64,000 nucleotides of DNA from Tenrec ecaudatus (lineage: Eukaryota > Chordata > Mammalia > Afrosoricida > Tenrecidae), in assembly GCF_050624435.1 (NCBI RefSeq), contig NC_134542.1:8304497-8368496 (forward strand). The letters are read 5' to 3'. Within the stretch, counting starts at the first letter, position 1. Each line of letters begins with the position of its first letter. Below the pieces are notes generated by a model. The model saw nothing but the letters and a program-made list of their open reading frames with translations. It ran no database searches and had not been told where the DNA came from. Shown in pieces: positions 36,795-49,290 of this stretch. A program made the translations under genes and the position numbers.

Positions 36795-37640
36795 AAAAAC
36801 AAATCATTTTATTGGGGTTCTTACAGATCTTATAAAAATCCATACATCAATATTATCAAGCACATTTGTACATCTGTTGCCATAATATTCGAAACATTTT
36901 CTTTCTACTTGAGCCCTTGGTATCAGCTCCTCCATCTGCTTTCTCCTTGACTCACTTTTCTGTTTATTTCCTTGGGGTGGGGGCTGGGGTTATACATCGA
37001 ATATTGTGATTGGTTCCCCTTTTCTCCCCCTATCCTCCCACCTTCCCCCTACTCTCAGGGCACTGCTCCTTCCATTATCGTTCCTGACGGGTTTATCTGT
37101 CTTGGATTCTTTGTGTGGAGAGCTCTTATCTGTACCAGTGTACATGCTCTGGTCTAGCCAGATTTATAATGTAGAACTGGGGTCATGATAGTGGAGTAGA
37201 GGAAGCATTAAAGAACTAGAGGAATGCTATGTGTTTTGTTGGTGCTATACTGCACCCTGGCTAGCCTCGTCCCTTTATTGTGATCCTTCTGTGAGGGGAT
37301 GTCCAATTGTCTACAGATGGGCTTTCGGTCTCCACTTGGACCTCCCTCGTTTGCATTGATATGATTGTTTTCTTTGGGTCTTCTGATGCCTGATACCCGA
37401 TCCCGTCAACATCTTGTGATCACACAGGCTAGTGTGCTTCTTCATGTGGGATTTGTTGCTTCCCTGCTAGATGGCCACTTGTTTCAGATACTATATCTTC
37501 TAATAGCTGGGCACCATCAGCTCTTCACCAGATTTGCTTATGCATCCATGCACCTTTATGTCGGGAAGGAGAGCGTCACAGAATGCCAGGTTATTAGAAC
37601 AAAGCATTCTTGTGTTGAGGGAGGACTTGAGTAGGGGCCC
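36795..37640 (-). mobile_element. L1 3' UTR, 5'-truncated, in SP140-like intron
   Basis: Plus text opens with the reverse complement of the terminal unit ('aatcattttattggggttcttacagatcttataaaaatccatac'). It continues through the pyrimidine-rich 3' UTR to 'cacacaggctagtgtgcttcttcatgtggg' and 'gctgggcaccatcagctcttcacc'. It parallels 55351-56650 read backwards. It lies in the intron between the two PHD exons, in the same sense as the gene. Confidence 0.85.
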
Positions 37641-38017
37641 GATGTCCATCTGCTACCTTGATACTTAACATATAAATACATGTACATATATTTATATCCT
37701 TATCATTATATATTAATATATTTACAAAAATGCCTGTGGAGGGTCATTCTTAATCCCTGGAGGACTCATGCTTTTGCCAGCCTAATTGTACTAGGGTGAA
37801 ATACAGGGTTGGGTGAGGTTTCCTGACTTCTGAATTAGCACAAACAACTGGCATTTTCTGTCCCCAATTGTTACGGATAGGAAGAAGTCCAAGCTTCACA
37901 ATGTCTCAGAAAAGACTGAGTAACAAGGTGAAGGTCATGGGGCCCACTCACTGGACCCCATTGTCATAGAGCCACGTGTCTTTGATAGACACAGCCCTGT
38001 TTAAGAACCGTGGATTA

Positions 38018-38236
<219 letters not shown>

Positions 38237-38426
38237 TCAGCGAGGCCCCCAGAACCCACACAGCGAGGACCTAGAACACACTGCCTGTAGATGTTCTTCA
38301 TGGGGATCTACAGGCTGCTCCCAGTGAAATGAAGAATCCACACCATGTGGGACTTGCAGACAAGGCATTCTGGGCTGCAGTAAAGTCTAGGAGAAGGTGG
38401 CTGGGTATCAGACCAGAAAAGATCTC

Positions 38427-38959
38427 TGTGGTAGTTACATAATCTAGTGTTAATTTGGGGACTTGGTGGATTAAGAGTGAATGGGGTGGAGTCTAGTTTG
38501 TCAATCGGGTCATAGCCAGTGAGGCCTCTGTGTGGGTGTGGCTTTCTCCTGAGGATTCTGGGAACTCTGGTATTTCCTCCGTTGGAGATTCTCTATGGAC
38601 AAGGCTCACTCCCTGCGAGACATTTCTGAGAAGTCACTGAAGCTACCCTGTGGTAGTTTTGGAGCAGAAGGAACCACATGGAGGCCCCTGCCAGCACTGA
38701 GATGCTTACAACGCCATTGGATCCATAAGACCCCAACCCACTGGCCTGTGATCTTCCTGCATTCAGCATCATTACATGTGTTTTGTGAGTCTGAAGAGGA
38801 CTTTATAGATTGGTATCGGGCATATGGGCTAATATTAGACTTACGGGCTTGATCTGGACTGTGTTGGAATGTTTTCCAATTGCTCTTGTATCTAAAGCTC
38901 TTTCTTCTATGCATGAGTGTGTCTGTGAATTTGTTCCTCTAGTCTACCAGACTAACATG
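38427..38959 (+). mobile_element. Solo LTR, TGTGGTAGTTA family (copy 2), 5-bp TSD
   Basis: It begins TGTGGTAGTTACATAATC and ends at 'agactaacatg'. ATCTC stands at 38422-38426 and 38960-38964. It shares text with copies at 3930, 57600 and 61126. It lies about 220 bp upstream of the first PHD exon, in the intron and antisense to the gene. Confidence 0.75.
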
Positions 38960-38964
38960 ATCTC

Positions 38965-40060
38965 CCTGTAAAAGCAGAGGTACCAACACTGAGAGATGAA
39001 TGGCAACGGAAGATGACAATACAGAGGACTCTGAATAATGTTATCATCCTGCAGACCCAAACGAGTTTCCCAAATGACCCATCAAATCCATTGGCCATTT
39101 TTTCTAGTGACTACATTGACTCATGGAAGGGTGATTTACTGAGAATTTAATATGATGGATTACACTTTTTAGAAAGCACTACATTCTGTTTGCTACTATA
39201 AAAGTACCATAGACCTCTGATGCGAGTTTATAGACCTCTCGTGACGTGAGTGGACACAGTGCTGCACAATGGGTTCAAACAGAACAATGGTGGTGAGGAT
39301 GGCCCAGGTCCCAGACAGTGTTTTGTTTGGTTGTACACAGACAGAGCTCCTGGGGTCTGAGCCAAGTAGATGCCAACTAACACAACTGGGTAGTCATGTC
39401 CCCAAATTGCTTAGTGACCATGCCTTTGGGTGAAAGGAAAGTCAGCCCCAGTGGTTTTGTTCGTGATAATTCGTATTAACAAGTGACTCAGCAGACATCT
39501 GTGGTGCGCGTGCATGGGTTCTGTTTTCCTGGTTCCACCTTCTGAGACAGCTTACAAACACTGGTGGGAAACTCTGGGCTAAGGTAGAACTATGAGGTGT
39601 TTTTCCTACCCTCTCAGGACTGCCTTGGGAGCTCAGGGTGCGAGAGGCCCACCTTGCCGATGAGCAGTGGGTAGAAGGAAAGTGGAAAGTTGAGGAATTG
39701 GAGGTGGCAGGGGTGACAGTGCCCACCACTTGTCACCAGGGACCATTCTTGTCCAGACACATCTGGTTCTGGGTCGTCACTCTCTGGTGGTGTGTGTGTG
39801 TGTATGTCGGGGGGAGGGGTTGTTTCCTATCTTTCAAAGGACAAAACTCCTCAGGGTTCTGCTCTTACACCTTGCCCCCACCAGATGAGCAGAGTCACGC
39901 TCATTGCTCCGGTGACATCTTTATGTCTTCAGCTCCAAGAGGGTCAGTCTCTCTCCTACACTGACGCACATCCCCATGCCCACCCAGTGTCATCTCTTCG
40001 GTTCCGGAAGTACACCTCTGGTTTCTCTAACCTATCCTCCCATTGGCGAGGGGGTTAGTA
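38965..40060. other. SP140-like intron, no gene seen
   Basis: Unrecognised intronic sequence with a short GT run at 39788-39803. Confidence 0.5.
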
Positions 40061-40065
40061 CTTAC

Positions 40066-40107
40066 AGCAAGGTCGACTATGTCATTCGTGGGCGGCTCCA
40101 GTTCTTT
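40066..40107 (-). CDS. SP140: SP140-like exon between SAND and PHD (2)
   Basis: This 42-nt exon has acceptor ttgttttcaacag and donor GCT|GTAAGT. It encodes KELEPPTNDIVDLA, 14 codons, phase 0 on both sides. It sits where human SP140 has the short linker RILKSQNNSSVDPCM before the PHD finger. Similarity is weak (the TNDIVD part), but both splice sites are good and the frame joins without a break to [10 protein letters not shown] in the next exon. Confidence 0.78.
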
Positions 40108-40765
40108 CTGTTGAAAACAAGGAAGATTGAAGGACAATCTCTAATTTGATGGTTGCAGCTATCACGCATTTGAACAGGCATCTCTTCATGGGATGGAAGC
40201 CAGTCTAGCCTATATTCCATATCTATTTATGCACACCCACGTGTCTACTTGGAGAACAGAAAGTATCAAAGTACCCCATTTAGCCCCGTGCAAGTTCCCT
40301 TCCTTCCTTTGTATGGTTACATACTATCCCACGTCGAACTGCCTGCTGGATTTGGGTAATCTGAATGACTGCGAGGATACTTTCCCAGTAGCACATACGA
40401 TTATAGTTAGAAAACAGTGACATTAATGGGCACATCAGGGTTCAAGATGATCCTATCACATTATTGCCACAATCATGCTTGCATTCCCAACTCTGAAGCC
40501 CTTAAGACATCTGCTTCTCTTGTTAAAACACATCCATAATGTTTATTTTGATGATGTATCACCATCTCCATCTTTAATGGTTTAATACCCAAAGAAGACC
40601 CAGCCGTCTCTCTAACGTGGCTCAAAGTAGCAACTCAGAAGGAACATATCACAAAAAAAAAGAAATAGAAGAAAAAGAAGCGCAATAATGGCCAGGATTA
40701 GAAATCATAAAATAAACTGTGCATATAAAATCACTTAGATGATGATGAGAAAGTTACACAATTAC

Positions 40766-40813
40766 CTTTCGTCTCCCGTGAGATGTTCTTGGAGGATGAT
40801 TTAGAAATCCTTC
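40766..40813 (-). CDS. SP140: SP140-like exon between SAND and PHD (1)
   Basis: This 48-nt exon has acceptor ttattgaccag and donor AAAG|GTAATT. It encodes EGFLNHPPRTSHGRRK, 16 codons, phase 0 on both sides. It corresponds to ENGFLPDPPRIRYRKKK of human SP140, directly after the SAND domain. The basic end suggests a hinge or nuclear-localisation stretch. It is too short to show as an ordinary open reading frame. Phase and similarity support it. Confidence 0.9.
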
Positions 40814-41700
40814 CTGGTCAATAAAAAAGATCCCAGTGTGCAGTTAGCCTGTGCTTCTGTTTTGTGAATCGGGCTCTCCCAATCTCCCCCCAGTTATCTC
40901 TGCCTGGATGTCCCCCCCCCCCCACCCCTGTCCCTTCAAACGTGAGGTTGCTGAAGGAGAAACCATCTCCCTCCCCGCACTTGACTTGCAACTGACGGAA
41001 GCTGGAAAAAATAAGCTAGAATAGTGTCCTTTGTCCCGAATGGTTTTCCATCAGTGTATTTTATACCCATCGCTTCCTGTCTATTCCCCACCGGCTCCGG
41101 TGTGGCTTGAGTCTTTATAAAAGGGTCATTTAAATCATCCACATTTGTTGCCTGACTATCAGGCTCCGGGCAATATGATTACCCTTGGATGTACAAAGGT
41201 AGTCAAGCTTTCTAGAGGGAAAAATGAATGTATAGTAGGATAACCATAAAGCAGTGTTGAGAAGAGAGCGCTGCTAGTGAGCTCAAGGAATCGTGGGATG
41301 AGATGACCGGGGCCAGGCCAGTCGGGGGATATTCAGAGAGGGTGATGCTGAAGCTAAGGACTACAGATGGCGTATGGGATTTGTTGGCAGAGAGACGTGC
41401 CGTAGTTTCAAGGCTCCATGGCCGTCTCAAGCAATGCTTTCAGTACACCAGCTCACTCCTCGGAAGACTTTTCTTGTTCTTCGCTGTCTAGATTATGAGT
41501 TTGAACTCATAACCCCACTGATAGTTAACGCCTTCTTGTGCGTATCTACTTCAGTCCACAGACCCAGCCTAATCCGGGCTCTGATTTGTATGCTGTCGAT
41601 TCTTCTCTCGGGGCATGAAGCTGTGTGCATTCACCCAGGTTAGAAGGGCTGGTTTGTTCTTTGCACTCCCACATCTTTTCTTGAGGGGCTCCTCCTACAA

Positions 41701-41925
41701 CAGGGGTCCCCAAACTACTGCCTGCGGGCCACATGCGGCCCGCCGAGGACATTTACCCAGCCTGCCGGGTGTTTTTGTCCATTTTATTTTTTACTTCAAA
41801 ATAAGATATGTGCAGTGTGCATAGGAATTTGTTCGTAGATTTTTTTTTTTAAACTGTAGTCCGGCCATCCAACGGTCTGAGGGACAGTGAACTGGCCTTC
41901 TGTTTGAAAAGTTTGAGGATCCCTG
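41701..41925 (+). mobile_element. hAT element with 8-bp TSD
   Basis: This 225-bp element begins CAGGGGTCCCCAAACT and ends AGTTTGAGGATCCCTG, near-perfect inverted ends. It is flanked by TCCTACAA at 41693-41700 and 41926-41933. Internal text includes 'cgggccacatgcggcccgc'. It is intronic and non-coding. Confidence 0.93.
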
Positions 41926-42100
41926 TCCTACAACATCAATGTGTATGGTCGTGAGTGTGAGGCGCCTCTGCCCCAAGGGAGAGGAGAAACTGAGCGCTTC
42001 AGGGTTTCGCTGTAACTGAACAAATATTTGGTGAGTAAACAGTGACCTTATCGGGTTGGAGCAGAGCAGGCATAACCCCTGCCCCTCATCCCTGGAATAC

Positions 42101-42243
42101 CTTTATCAGCCATTGCAGAGGACGTCCATCACAGCGTATACTCATCTTCCAATTTTTTGACTTTTTGTAACCTCCTCTGACTTCAAATTCCCTTGGGGTG
42201 AGCCAGTTTCCGTCCTTGAGCAGTATACACTTGTTTGAGACGG
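42101..42243 (-). CDS. SP140: SP140-like SAND domain, second exon
   Basis: This 143-nt exon has acceptor cttacag and donor AAAG|GTATTC. Two bases plus 47 codons encode KCILLKDGNWLTPREFEV, RGGYKKSKNWKMSIRCDG and RPLQWLIK. It carries the SAND signature K(N/D)WK in SKNWK, the W-x-T-P-x-E-F-E segment and the C-terminal R-C-x-G-x-P-L-x-W-L run. The human SP140 equivalent is DGKWFTPTEFEIKGG and SKNWKLSVRC. The SAND domain is complete across the two exons with no break, and the exon ends in phase 0. Confidence 0.95.
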
Positions 42244-42839
42244 CTGTAAGACCAAGATGAGTTGATGCTGACATGACTGCCCCAGAGGTCAGAATGGGGC
42301 TCGCGCCGCAGTGGGCTGGGAGTCAACCAATTAGGCCGTGGGAGCAAGAGCAGGAGGTTCTGCCCTCTCTTCTTACGGGAACTCAGAGCTATTCCAAAAT
42401 CACCCACAAAACAGGTGCCTGCTGCATCTGCACATTGTTCTATTTTCATGCTTGAAAGGGTGAAAATAACTACCTGATCCAATCTTTCAGAAATACTTCC
42501 AAATTATATGCGGTGATTTCAAAGGATGAGATTTCAATTTGCTACTGAGTCCGGGGAGTGGAAAACAGGGCACCATCTCCAGGTAGCCATGGGGACCAAC
42601 TTGACAACAAAACCCAGGACTGAGCTTTTGGGTTATATGGCTGAACACTTATTTGGGTGCCCTGAAGTTCAGAATGTCACCACAGACACATCAGCATCCT
42701 CTCTTACACTACTTTTAGAGTCATGATGGAGTCGAGATTTTTCTACCCCTGATTTCATGGATCGTCAGTAATAAATAATTAGGAAATGTTATGCATTGGA
42801 AACATTAACAGATGTAAAAGTTAGTCACCTGCTCAATAT

Positions 42840-43450
42840 CATTAATCATTTGGGAAATTAAAATCAACTCCACAATGAGATACCACTTCACCCAAAAGCT
42901 CACTCAAAAGCTTCACTCAAAACCAAAAGTCCACTGCCACCGAGTCCATTCTGATTCCCAAATAACCCCGTGGACAGAGTGCAACTGTCCTTGTGAGTTT
43001 CCAAGGCTGTCGATCTTGATGGGAACAGAAAGCCTCACCCTAATCTCTCGGAGCATCTGGTGGCTTCGAATAGATGACCTCATGCATAGCGACTCAACGT
43101 GTGACCCACTATGCCACCCGGGCCCTTCTTCACCCAGACAGAGGGTCAGAATAATATAGACATTGACAAGTGTTGGTGATGATGTGGAGAAACTGGACCT
43201 CCTATTATTGCCAGTGGGAATGTAAAGTGGCGTCACCACTGTGGAAAACAGGAAGTTCTTAATTTTTTTTTTTTAAGCAATAAGGAACCAGAGGATCTAG
43301 CAATTCCACTCCTAGGTATAGACCCAGGAGAATGGAAACTTAAGTTCTACATGAGTTTTGTACACCTACATTCATCATAACATTCTTCATAACAGCCAAA
43401 GGGGGGGTCATAATCCAAACGTCCTTCAATTGATGAACGGTATTATCCAC
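42840..43450 (+). mobile_element. L1 ORF2 C-terminal fragment split by an AfroSINE
   Basis: 'caactccacaatgagataccacttcaccc' before, and 'gttggtgatgatgtggagaaactgg' then 'gcaattccactcctaggtatagacccaggag' after, belong to one L1. The AfroSINE at 42912-43130 interrupts it. Confidence 0.8.
42912..43130 (-). mobile_element. AfroSINE copy inside L1
   Basis: Text 'gtccactgccaccgagtccattctgattccc', 'ggacagagtgcaactgtccttgtgagtttccaaggctg' and the tRNA-side text 'gtgacccactatgccacccgggccc' is present. It is full-length. Confidence 0.88.
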
Positions 43451-43566
43451 ACACAGGAATCTTTGGGATCCCTTCCGCTTGGTCTTTCTTCCTCCCTTTC
43501 TCCTTTACTGAAACCAAGTGTGGGCTCCCTTCGATTCCTTTAACAACGTGACATTCACCCGGGTCA

Positions 43567-43803
<237 letters not shown>

Positions 43804-44327
43804 TCAAAAGACAGAGGCTCTTAGGAAGCTTTAGTCCAAAACACTAAATAAAAATCTCTAGAGCTGCAAAGTCTTTCTGCCTGGTGCAATTTTTGAAGTG
43901 GAACCACAGAAGATTGATCACCATCTGACCCCTCAATAACTTATACAAAACAGAGTGCTCTAGCAGAGAAGCCATATACTTTAGTAAAACCATATGGATC
44001 CCCATCGATTCTTAGGACAAGGAAGGTCGCGCTGCAGCTGGGCCACCTTGTCAGAAGCTGCTCTCGGCGCTCCCCACTGGAGTTCTGACTGGATTCCCTG
44101 CTGGAGCAGGAAAACGACTGACTGGGCAGCCCAGTGGAGATGGTTCCTAGCGCCTAACTTCTATTGCCATTCTCTGCTTGGCCTCATTTTCCTTTCTCCT
44201 CTGCTTTGTTATGGCTTAAAAGGAGCATGGAGAGCGCTGGCATAGTCATAAAACTGCACAGGGACCTGGTTTCATAGACAGGAAGGTTAAAGGTCTCACG
44301 GCAGCAGAATGACCAGCTCTCCTTGCT

Positions 44328-44445
44328 CTTTCTTTTTTTAATATAAAGTGTTTCACTGGGGCTCTTACAGCTCTGTACCCATCCATGCATCACTTGCATC
44401 AAGCACATTTGTACCTATGCGGCCACCGTAGCAAGTTGGACTTTT
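44328..44445 (-). mobile_element. L1 3' end fragment
   Basis: A T-rich start is followed by 'gtttcactggggctcttacagctctgtacccatccatgcatcacttgcatcaagcacatttgtac', a diverged reverse complement of the L1 terminal unit. Confidence 0.65.
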
Positions 44446-45141
44446 TTTTTAAAACCAGATTTGCAGGAATATCAAGACTGTGTCTTTCATACTGTTTTCG
44501 TGTCCCATCAACCAGGAGTCCCTACAGCTTGCTTCTTTTCCCTCCAGAACTCTGAGCTTGCAGCAGTAGAGGCTGCGCTGGATGCTAACCCATAGCCCAG
44601 GCCCACACCTCTTCATGCTTCGCAAGCTTCTTCACCCTCATACCGCGAGGCGCAGGCCTGGCTGCACGTTTTCATGCAACTTGTAATCAAGTAGAAGCTA
44701 CCTCTGAGAACCATCCGTGTGTGGAATCTCAGCTGCAGAAAGCTACAGAGGAGGGCTTGTTCTCACAGTCTCTGAGATTTTCACTACTCCTGGCCCTGGG
44801 CTGACAGTCGCCGCTACTCTTTCAGAATTGCTGAAGATCTGACCTGTGTCCTCATACACTGACCGATCTAGTACAGAATCCCAAGAGTGAGGTGTGGGAC
44901 AAGAGGGCATCAAGGAAGCCAGAGCCAGGCTCCTTCCCAAATAACATTAGCGGTCACATGACACCAACAGTCTCGTACTGTGTCTGTGTCCCTCCACAAA
45001 TCCTTGTTTTTCTGAGCCTTTGTTTGCTCCACTGTAGACTGAGGAGTTATGTGTGGTCTCACAAGGAAAGGACCATTATTACAGGGTACAAAGATGTTTA
45101 GTAAGTTGTAAATAAAATTGGGTTCCAAATAATTGAATCAA

Positions 45142-46000
45142 GAAGCCCTTATGGAAGAGTGTATTATGTATTGAGGTGCTGATCTCAAGGGCAGCAGTTC
45201 TAAAGCCAACACCAGTAATTGGGAGAAATGTGAGGCAGTCTGCTATCTTAGAGATATTAAATCTAGTATGTTAGGCAGGGTTCTCTAGAGAAATGAAACC
45301 AGGACACTAATGATTTTATGTACATATGGAGAGGTTTATACAGCGAGAAGGATTGTAACAGCTAATTCGTCCACACAACAGCACAGAGGGCTCAGTCCAA
45401 TTCGTTTCCATGGACAGCTAATATACTGGAAGTCCTTCAACTCAGATGGGCTGCTGGATCCAAGGTCAAGCAAGCGAACAGCAGAGTCCTCCCTGGGGCA
45501 AGGTAAACAGAGTCTGCCCACAGGCAACAAGCTGCAGGGTGGGCCACCAACAGTCAGTAGCTCAGGAGCTTATCAAAGCAGGCCTGATGGGATATCCTAT
45601 GCCGGCAATGCAAGGCGACAGAATTTCCCAGCCTCAGGCTCAAGTGACCTACGGACCAGCAGCATGGTGAAGCAGGTCTTGAAGGAGCCTCAAATTCTAC
45701 CGACACGATCCACAGGTTGACCTGACCCACAGGTAGTGTAGCTCACAGGTTGAGGCAGAGAAGTAGCTACAGCAGCAGCACATAAGCTCTGATCACCAGA
45801 GAGGAGCAAGGACAGGGGTGGGGCTCCAATCAAAATCTGACCTGATTAACCCCACATATTCCTATCCGCCAGGTTGGTACAATAAACCTATCACATCTAG
45901 GAAGCTCAAGGGTGCAGTTCCACTCTGTCCTGCAGGGTACCAATGAATCAGAGTGGACTCTGTGTCAGTGCACATCTATGTCGGTTGGATCACCCCCACC
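45142..46000 (+). mobile_element. AfroSINE split by an LTR
   Basis: The head and body ('gaggtgctgatctcaagggcagcagttc', 'gagaaatgtgaggcagtctgctatctta') end at 45266. The tail resumes at 45901 ('gcagttccactctgtcctgcagggtaccaatgaatcagagtggactc'). The LTR at 45267-45895 separates them. Confidence 0.8.
45267..45895 (-). mobile_element. MaLR-like solo LTR, 5-bp TSD, nested in AfroSINE
   Basis: Plus text begins 'tatgttaggcagggttctctagagaaatg' and ends 'aataaacctatcaca', the reverse complement of an LTR opening TGTGATAGGTTTATTG. TCTAG flanks it at 45262-45266 and 45896-45900. The 'gggttctctagagaa' wording is typical of MaLR-type LTR ends. No internal genes are present. Confidence 0.8.
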
Positions 46001-46004
46001 TCAA

Positions 46005-46955
46005 ATTCTACTTTGAAAGCTCAACCTTTTAGGGTTAAAGTCTCTTGTGGGTCATCTCGGCCACAGGTTGCAGACGTCTTGGACCCTACACTCTGGTGGT
46101 TCATGGTCAAGGTTCTGACACAATATCTCTCCTCTGTCCCCTACTAGTGTACCTGTGGCTTCAACCAAGATGTGGATGAGTCTGTCCTTAGGTTGACCAT
46201 CACGCCTAAGCTTGAAGGGGAGAAACTGCTTCGTGTGGGCTGAGTGGGGAACGATAGGGACAACCAACATACCTGTTGATCTGTATACAAGCCAAACCTA
46301 CCCTGTAGTGCCACACACTCTCCCAGCCCCGTCTTCTTCATCGTCCTCATGTAGTGAGGCACAGCCTGTCATGCACTGTCATTCAACTTTTAATCTAGCA
46401 CAATCCGCCCTCCCCCCATGTCTGGAGGTGTGTCCTGTCTCAGCTAGGAGATTAGTCTCTAGCCAGGTTCTGGAGGAGAAATCTTGGAAATGAGCTCCGT
46501 GGTAGTGAAATGTTCATTTGCTGGGTTTGTAAGGCAAGAGAAAAGACAGTCACATGGGGAACTCTCCTCTCGCAGCACCAGAACCAGGTCCGGGCCTGCT
46601 GAGAAAAGACCTGAGCATCTGGCAAGTGGAGTAGACACATCCCTGGAGCCACGGCCAACACCCCACGGTGGAGGAGCCGTCCACAGTGAGCTTCCTGTTT
46701 ATTCCCTCACCTGCTCAAAGCACAGGTCCTGTCAGAAGGCAGGGTGTTTCCTGTGAGCCACCTGCAGAAGGAGCTCCTAAATGTCTGACTGGTGCCCCTC
46801 AGGCCCTCATGATGACGCAGCCGGTCTACAGGGCTCCGTGCCTGTTATTAGCAGCTCGATACATGACATGGAATAAGCATACTAGTGAGGCTCAGATGGT
46901 ATTTCTGGGACACCTGAAAACCTGCAGCTAATTTCCGTCTGCAAGCTGCACCAGC
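46005..46955. other. SP140-like intron, unrecognised
   Basis: No gene or clear repeat was recognised upstream of coding-like block A. It might be part of the same unidentified insertion. Confidence 0.4.
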
Positions 46956-46959
46956 ACTG

Positions 46960-47880
46960 GGAAAGTCTTAGAGAGTCAGCTTCTGCCATGGTGCTCTGCG
47001 TGGAAGGAACTGGAGCGCCAGCTGCAGGGCCAGATCTCTCTCTGAGGCCACCTCCAGCACTGCCTCCTGGCTCACTGGCTGTTTCCCCAGGCCCCGCGGC
47101 AACCACGGAGATGCACTGAGCACCTGGTCCTCCTTGCAGAGCCCCATCCATCCCACCTGATGAGCGGGTGCTAGAGCGCCAGATTTTCACAGTGTCTCGT
47201 GCAAAAGCGGACGGGCCACTGCTTTGTCAAATCATTTTTCTGCAGCTGAGCCACAAAGGATCTCCCTGGAGCTCCAGGTGCTCCGGGACAACCTGTATCA
47301 CTTTTGTTTGGAGACCGAGAGCCTGCTGGAGGACCACTTCGTGGTCTGGGCTTCCACCCAGAGCAACCTCTCTAATGTCCCTACAACATTGGCGTGTCCT
47401 CCAGCACCTGGAGGGTTTATAGCAAAACGAGTCGGGAAAAGCTGACCCTGAGAGGGCTGGAAACCTGGACCCTGTTTCTGTGCCACCTTCAGGACTGGCT
47501 CAAGTAGCATTGACTGCAGTGGACCATGCTCCGGTAGAACCTCGGGGCTCCTCATCCTCAATCCCCAGTCCCAACACGGGGACCAGGTTGCAAACCAGCT
47601 GGGTGGCTGGGATTCATACCTGCAAGACCTCATCAGGAATGTTCAAGAGCATCAAGTTATGCCCGTGGTGCTCCTCCAACTGCTGTGGGGCTCAGGGCAG
47701 GCCCTGTTCATTGAGTGCCAGCCCTGTCTGGGCAGCTTAGAGGCAGTCCGCAGACACCTTTCCTATAGAAAGCTCCTCATCCCCACCAGGGACAGGCACC
47801 CCACAGCCCAGTGCCTTTCAATCCCTTGTTTCAGGGAGTATTTGTTGGTAGTATTTACCTTAGTTTTATAGCTTTCAGAT
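46960..47880 (+). pseudogene. Broken coding-like block A, unidentified
   Basis: Several helical, leucine-rich peptides read on the plus strand but in shifting frames: VLRDNLYHFCLETESLLEDH near 47275-47335, SKTSREKLTLRGLETWTLFL near 47425, and LQDLIRNVQEHQVMPVVLLQ with LLWGSGQALFIECQPCLGSL at 47620-47745. In-frame stops and frame changes separate them, and I see no splice sites at the breaks. The text looks like a helical or coiled-coil protein, but I do not recognise it. It lies within the SP140-like intron 43.7-50.7 kb, antisense to the gene. It may be a retrocopy or a dead gene. Confidence 0.45.
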
Positions 47881-48429
47881 GATAATTCATTGAGTTCTTC
47901 TTTGGTTTTTTCATTAGAAGCCCTTGACCTCTTGCACTTCACCCCTGGGGGAGCACCTTTGCCCCCGGGACAGCTTGAGCCCTCCCCTCGAGATTTCTCT
48001 GCAACTCCTCTCTCTCTTCTCGTGCCTCTGTCTTTGAGACATGACTCAGTGAGGAGCCATAGCCTCGTGCCTGTCCCCACCCCGTGAAGCTCCTTCATGC
48101 TGCCCCTGTGGAGGATAGCCAAGGCAGGAGGCTTCCCACTGTAATCTGAGCAGAGTCCTGAGAAACGGTCCGAAGCAGCACAAACCAGTCCCATCCGGCA
48201 GGATTCAGCCAGTGGCTCTTGCCCCTCAAGCTGTCCAGGATGAGGACGCCCCATGACTGAAGGATCCAGGTGCTTTGGACCAGTCTCCCAAGTCCTATCA
48301 AGTGCTGCACAACACAGCTAAAATTGCCTTCTCCTGTAATTTCCCATACAGCGCGAGTGTAATGTTTATGGTTACACACTCACCGTGGCTCACGGAAGAG
48401 GCAAAACCCACTCTCAAGTCCCCCAGCCT

Positions 48430-49290
48430 GCATTAAAGGGAAGGATGCATGGAGAGAAATGAACCAAGCCAGCATCTTTCAGGAGATCCAAAGAAGCATT
48501 GAGCTTCTGGAAAGACTTCTCAATGCCGCCCACGACGCCTTCCTCATCCAGGATCCTGCTTGTCAAAGACTGTGCAGGAAGGGCTTCAAAGAGACGCGAG
48601 TATTTCTTGACTCAGCATTCGCCTAATCCAGCTGGAGAGCTTCTTGCTTTACACTTGCATTTCTCAGGCATTTCATGACCAGTGGCTCCGGGACAACCTG
48701 TATCACTTACTTTTTGAGACCGAGAGCCTGCTGGAGGGTCACTTGGTGGTTCTGGACAGCCCCTAGAGCAGCTGAGGGAGCACTGTCCTCTTCCATTTCA
48801 GAGGATGAAGGGCCTTTCTACTGTTACAGTCACAGGAAGATCAGATTGCTGTGAAGGATTACAGACATCACGAGTGCTGATGCACGGGAAAACCCCCGTT
48901 CCTTTCTGCATGTTCTGCAGCACACCAAGGCAGGAAGCCAGACCTGCCAGGCGGCACAGCCTAGTATTATTCTTTGTCAAGAGTGTGCTTCTCTGTAGCC
49001 ACTCCCATGAGTGGGTTTCTTTGGAAATGCAGCATGACCCCAGGGTTGCAGGTGTCCAGGACCTGCGGGGAGGCATTCGGCTCCTTCACTCGTGAGGCCG
49101 CACGGCAGCAGGTCGAGTGCCCTCAGCCACAAATCCTCACTAAGAGATTCAGCAAAGACATTTGCGCCCAGATCACCAACGAGTGTGTTGCGGTTGAAAG
49201 AGACATGCCAGAAGCCGGACATCCAGGTGAGATCGGGCCTCCTGCAGGCAAGACTCCCAATCTAAGGGTTTCTTCAAGCTGTCTCGTGGT
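48430..49290 (+). pseudogene. Broken coding-like block B, unidentified, shares a segment with block A
   Basis: It opens with [20 protein letters not shown] and [20 protein letters not shown] (48460-48590), clearly helical. It then shifts frame, and LRDNLYHLLFETESLLEGH at 48685-48745 repeats a peptide of block A. Later [18 protein letters not shown] and [20 protein letters not shown] (49095-49205) are readable. Stops lie between. It belongs to the same unidentified source as block A, possibly as a duplicated segment. Confidence 0.45.
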
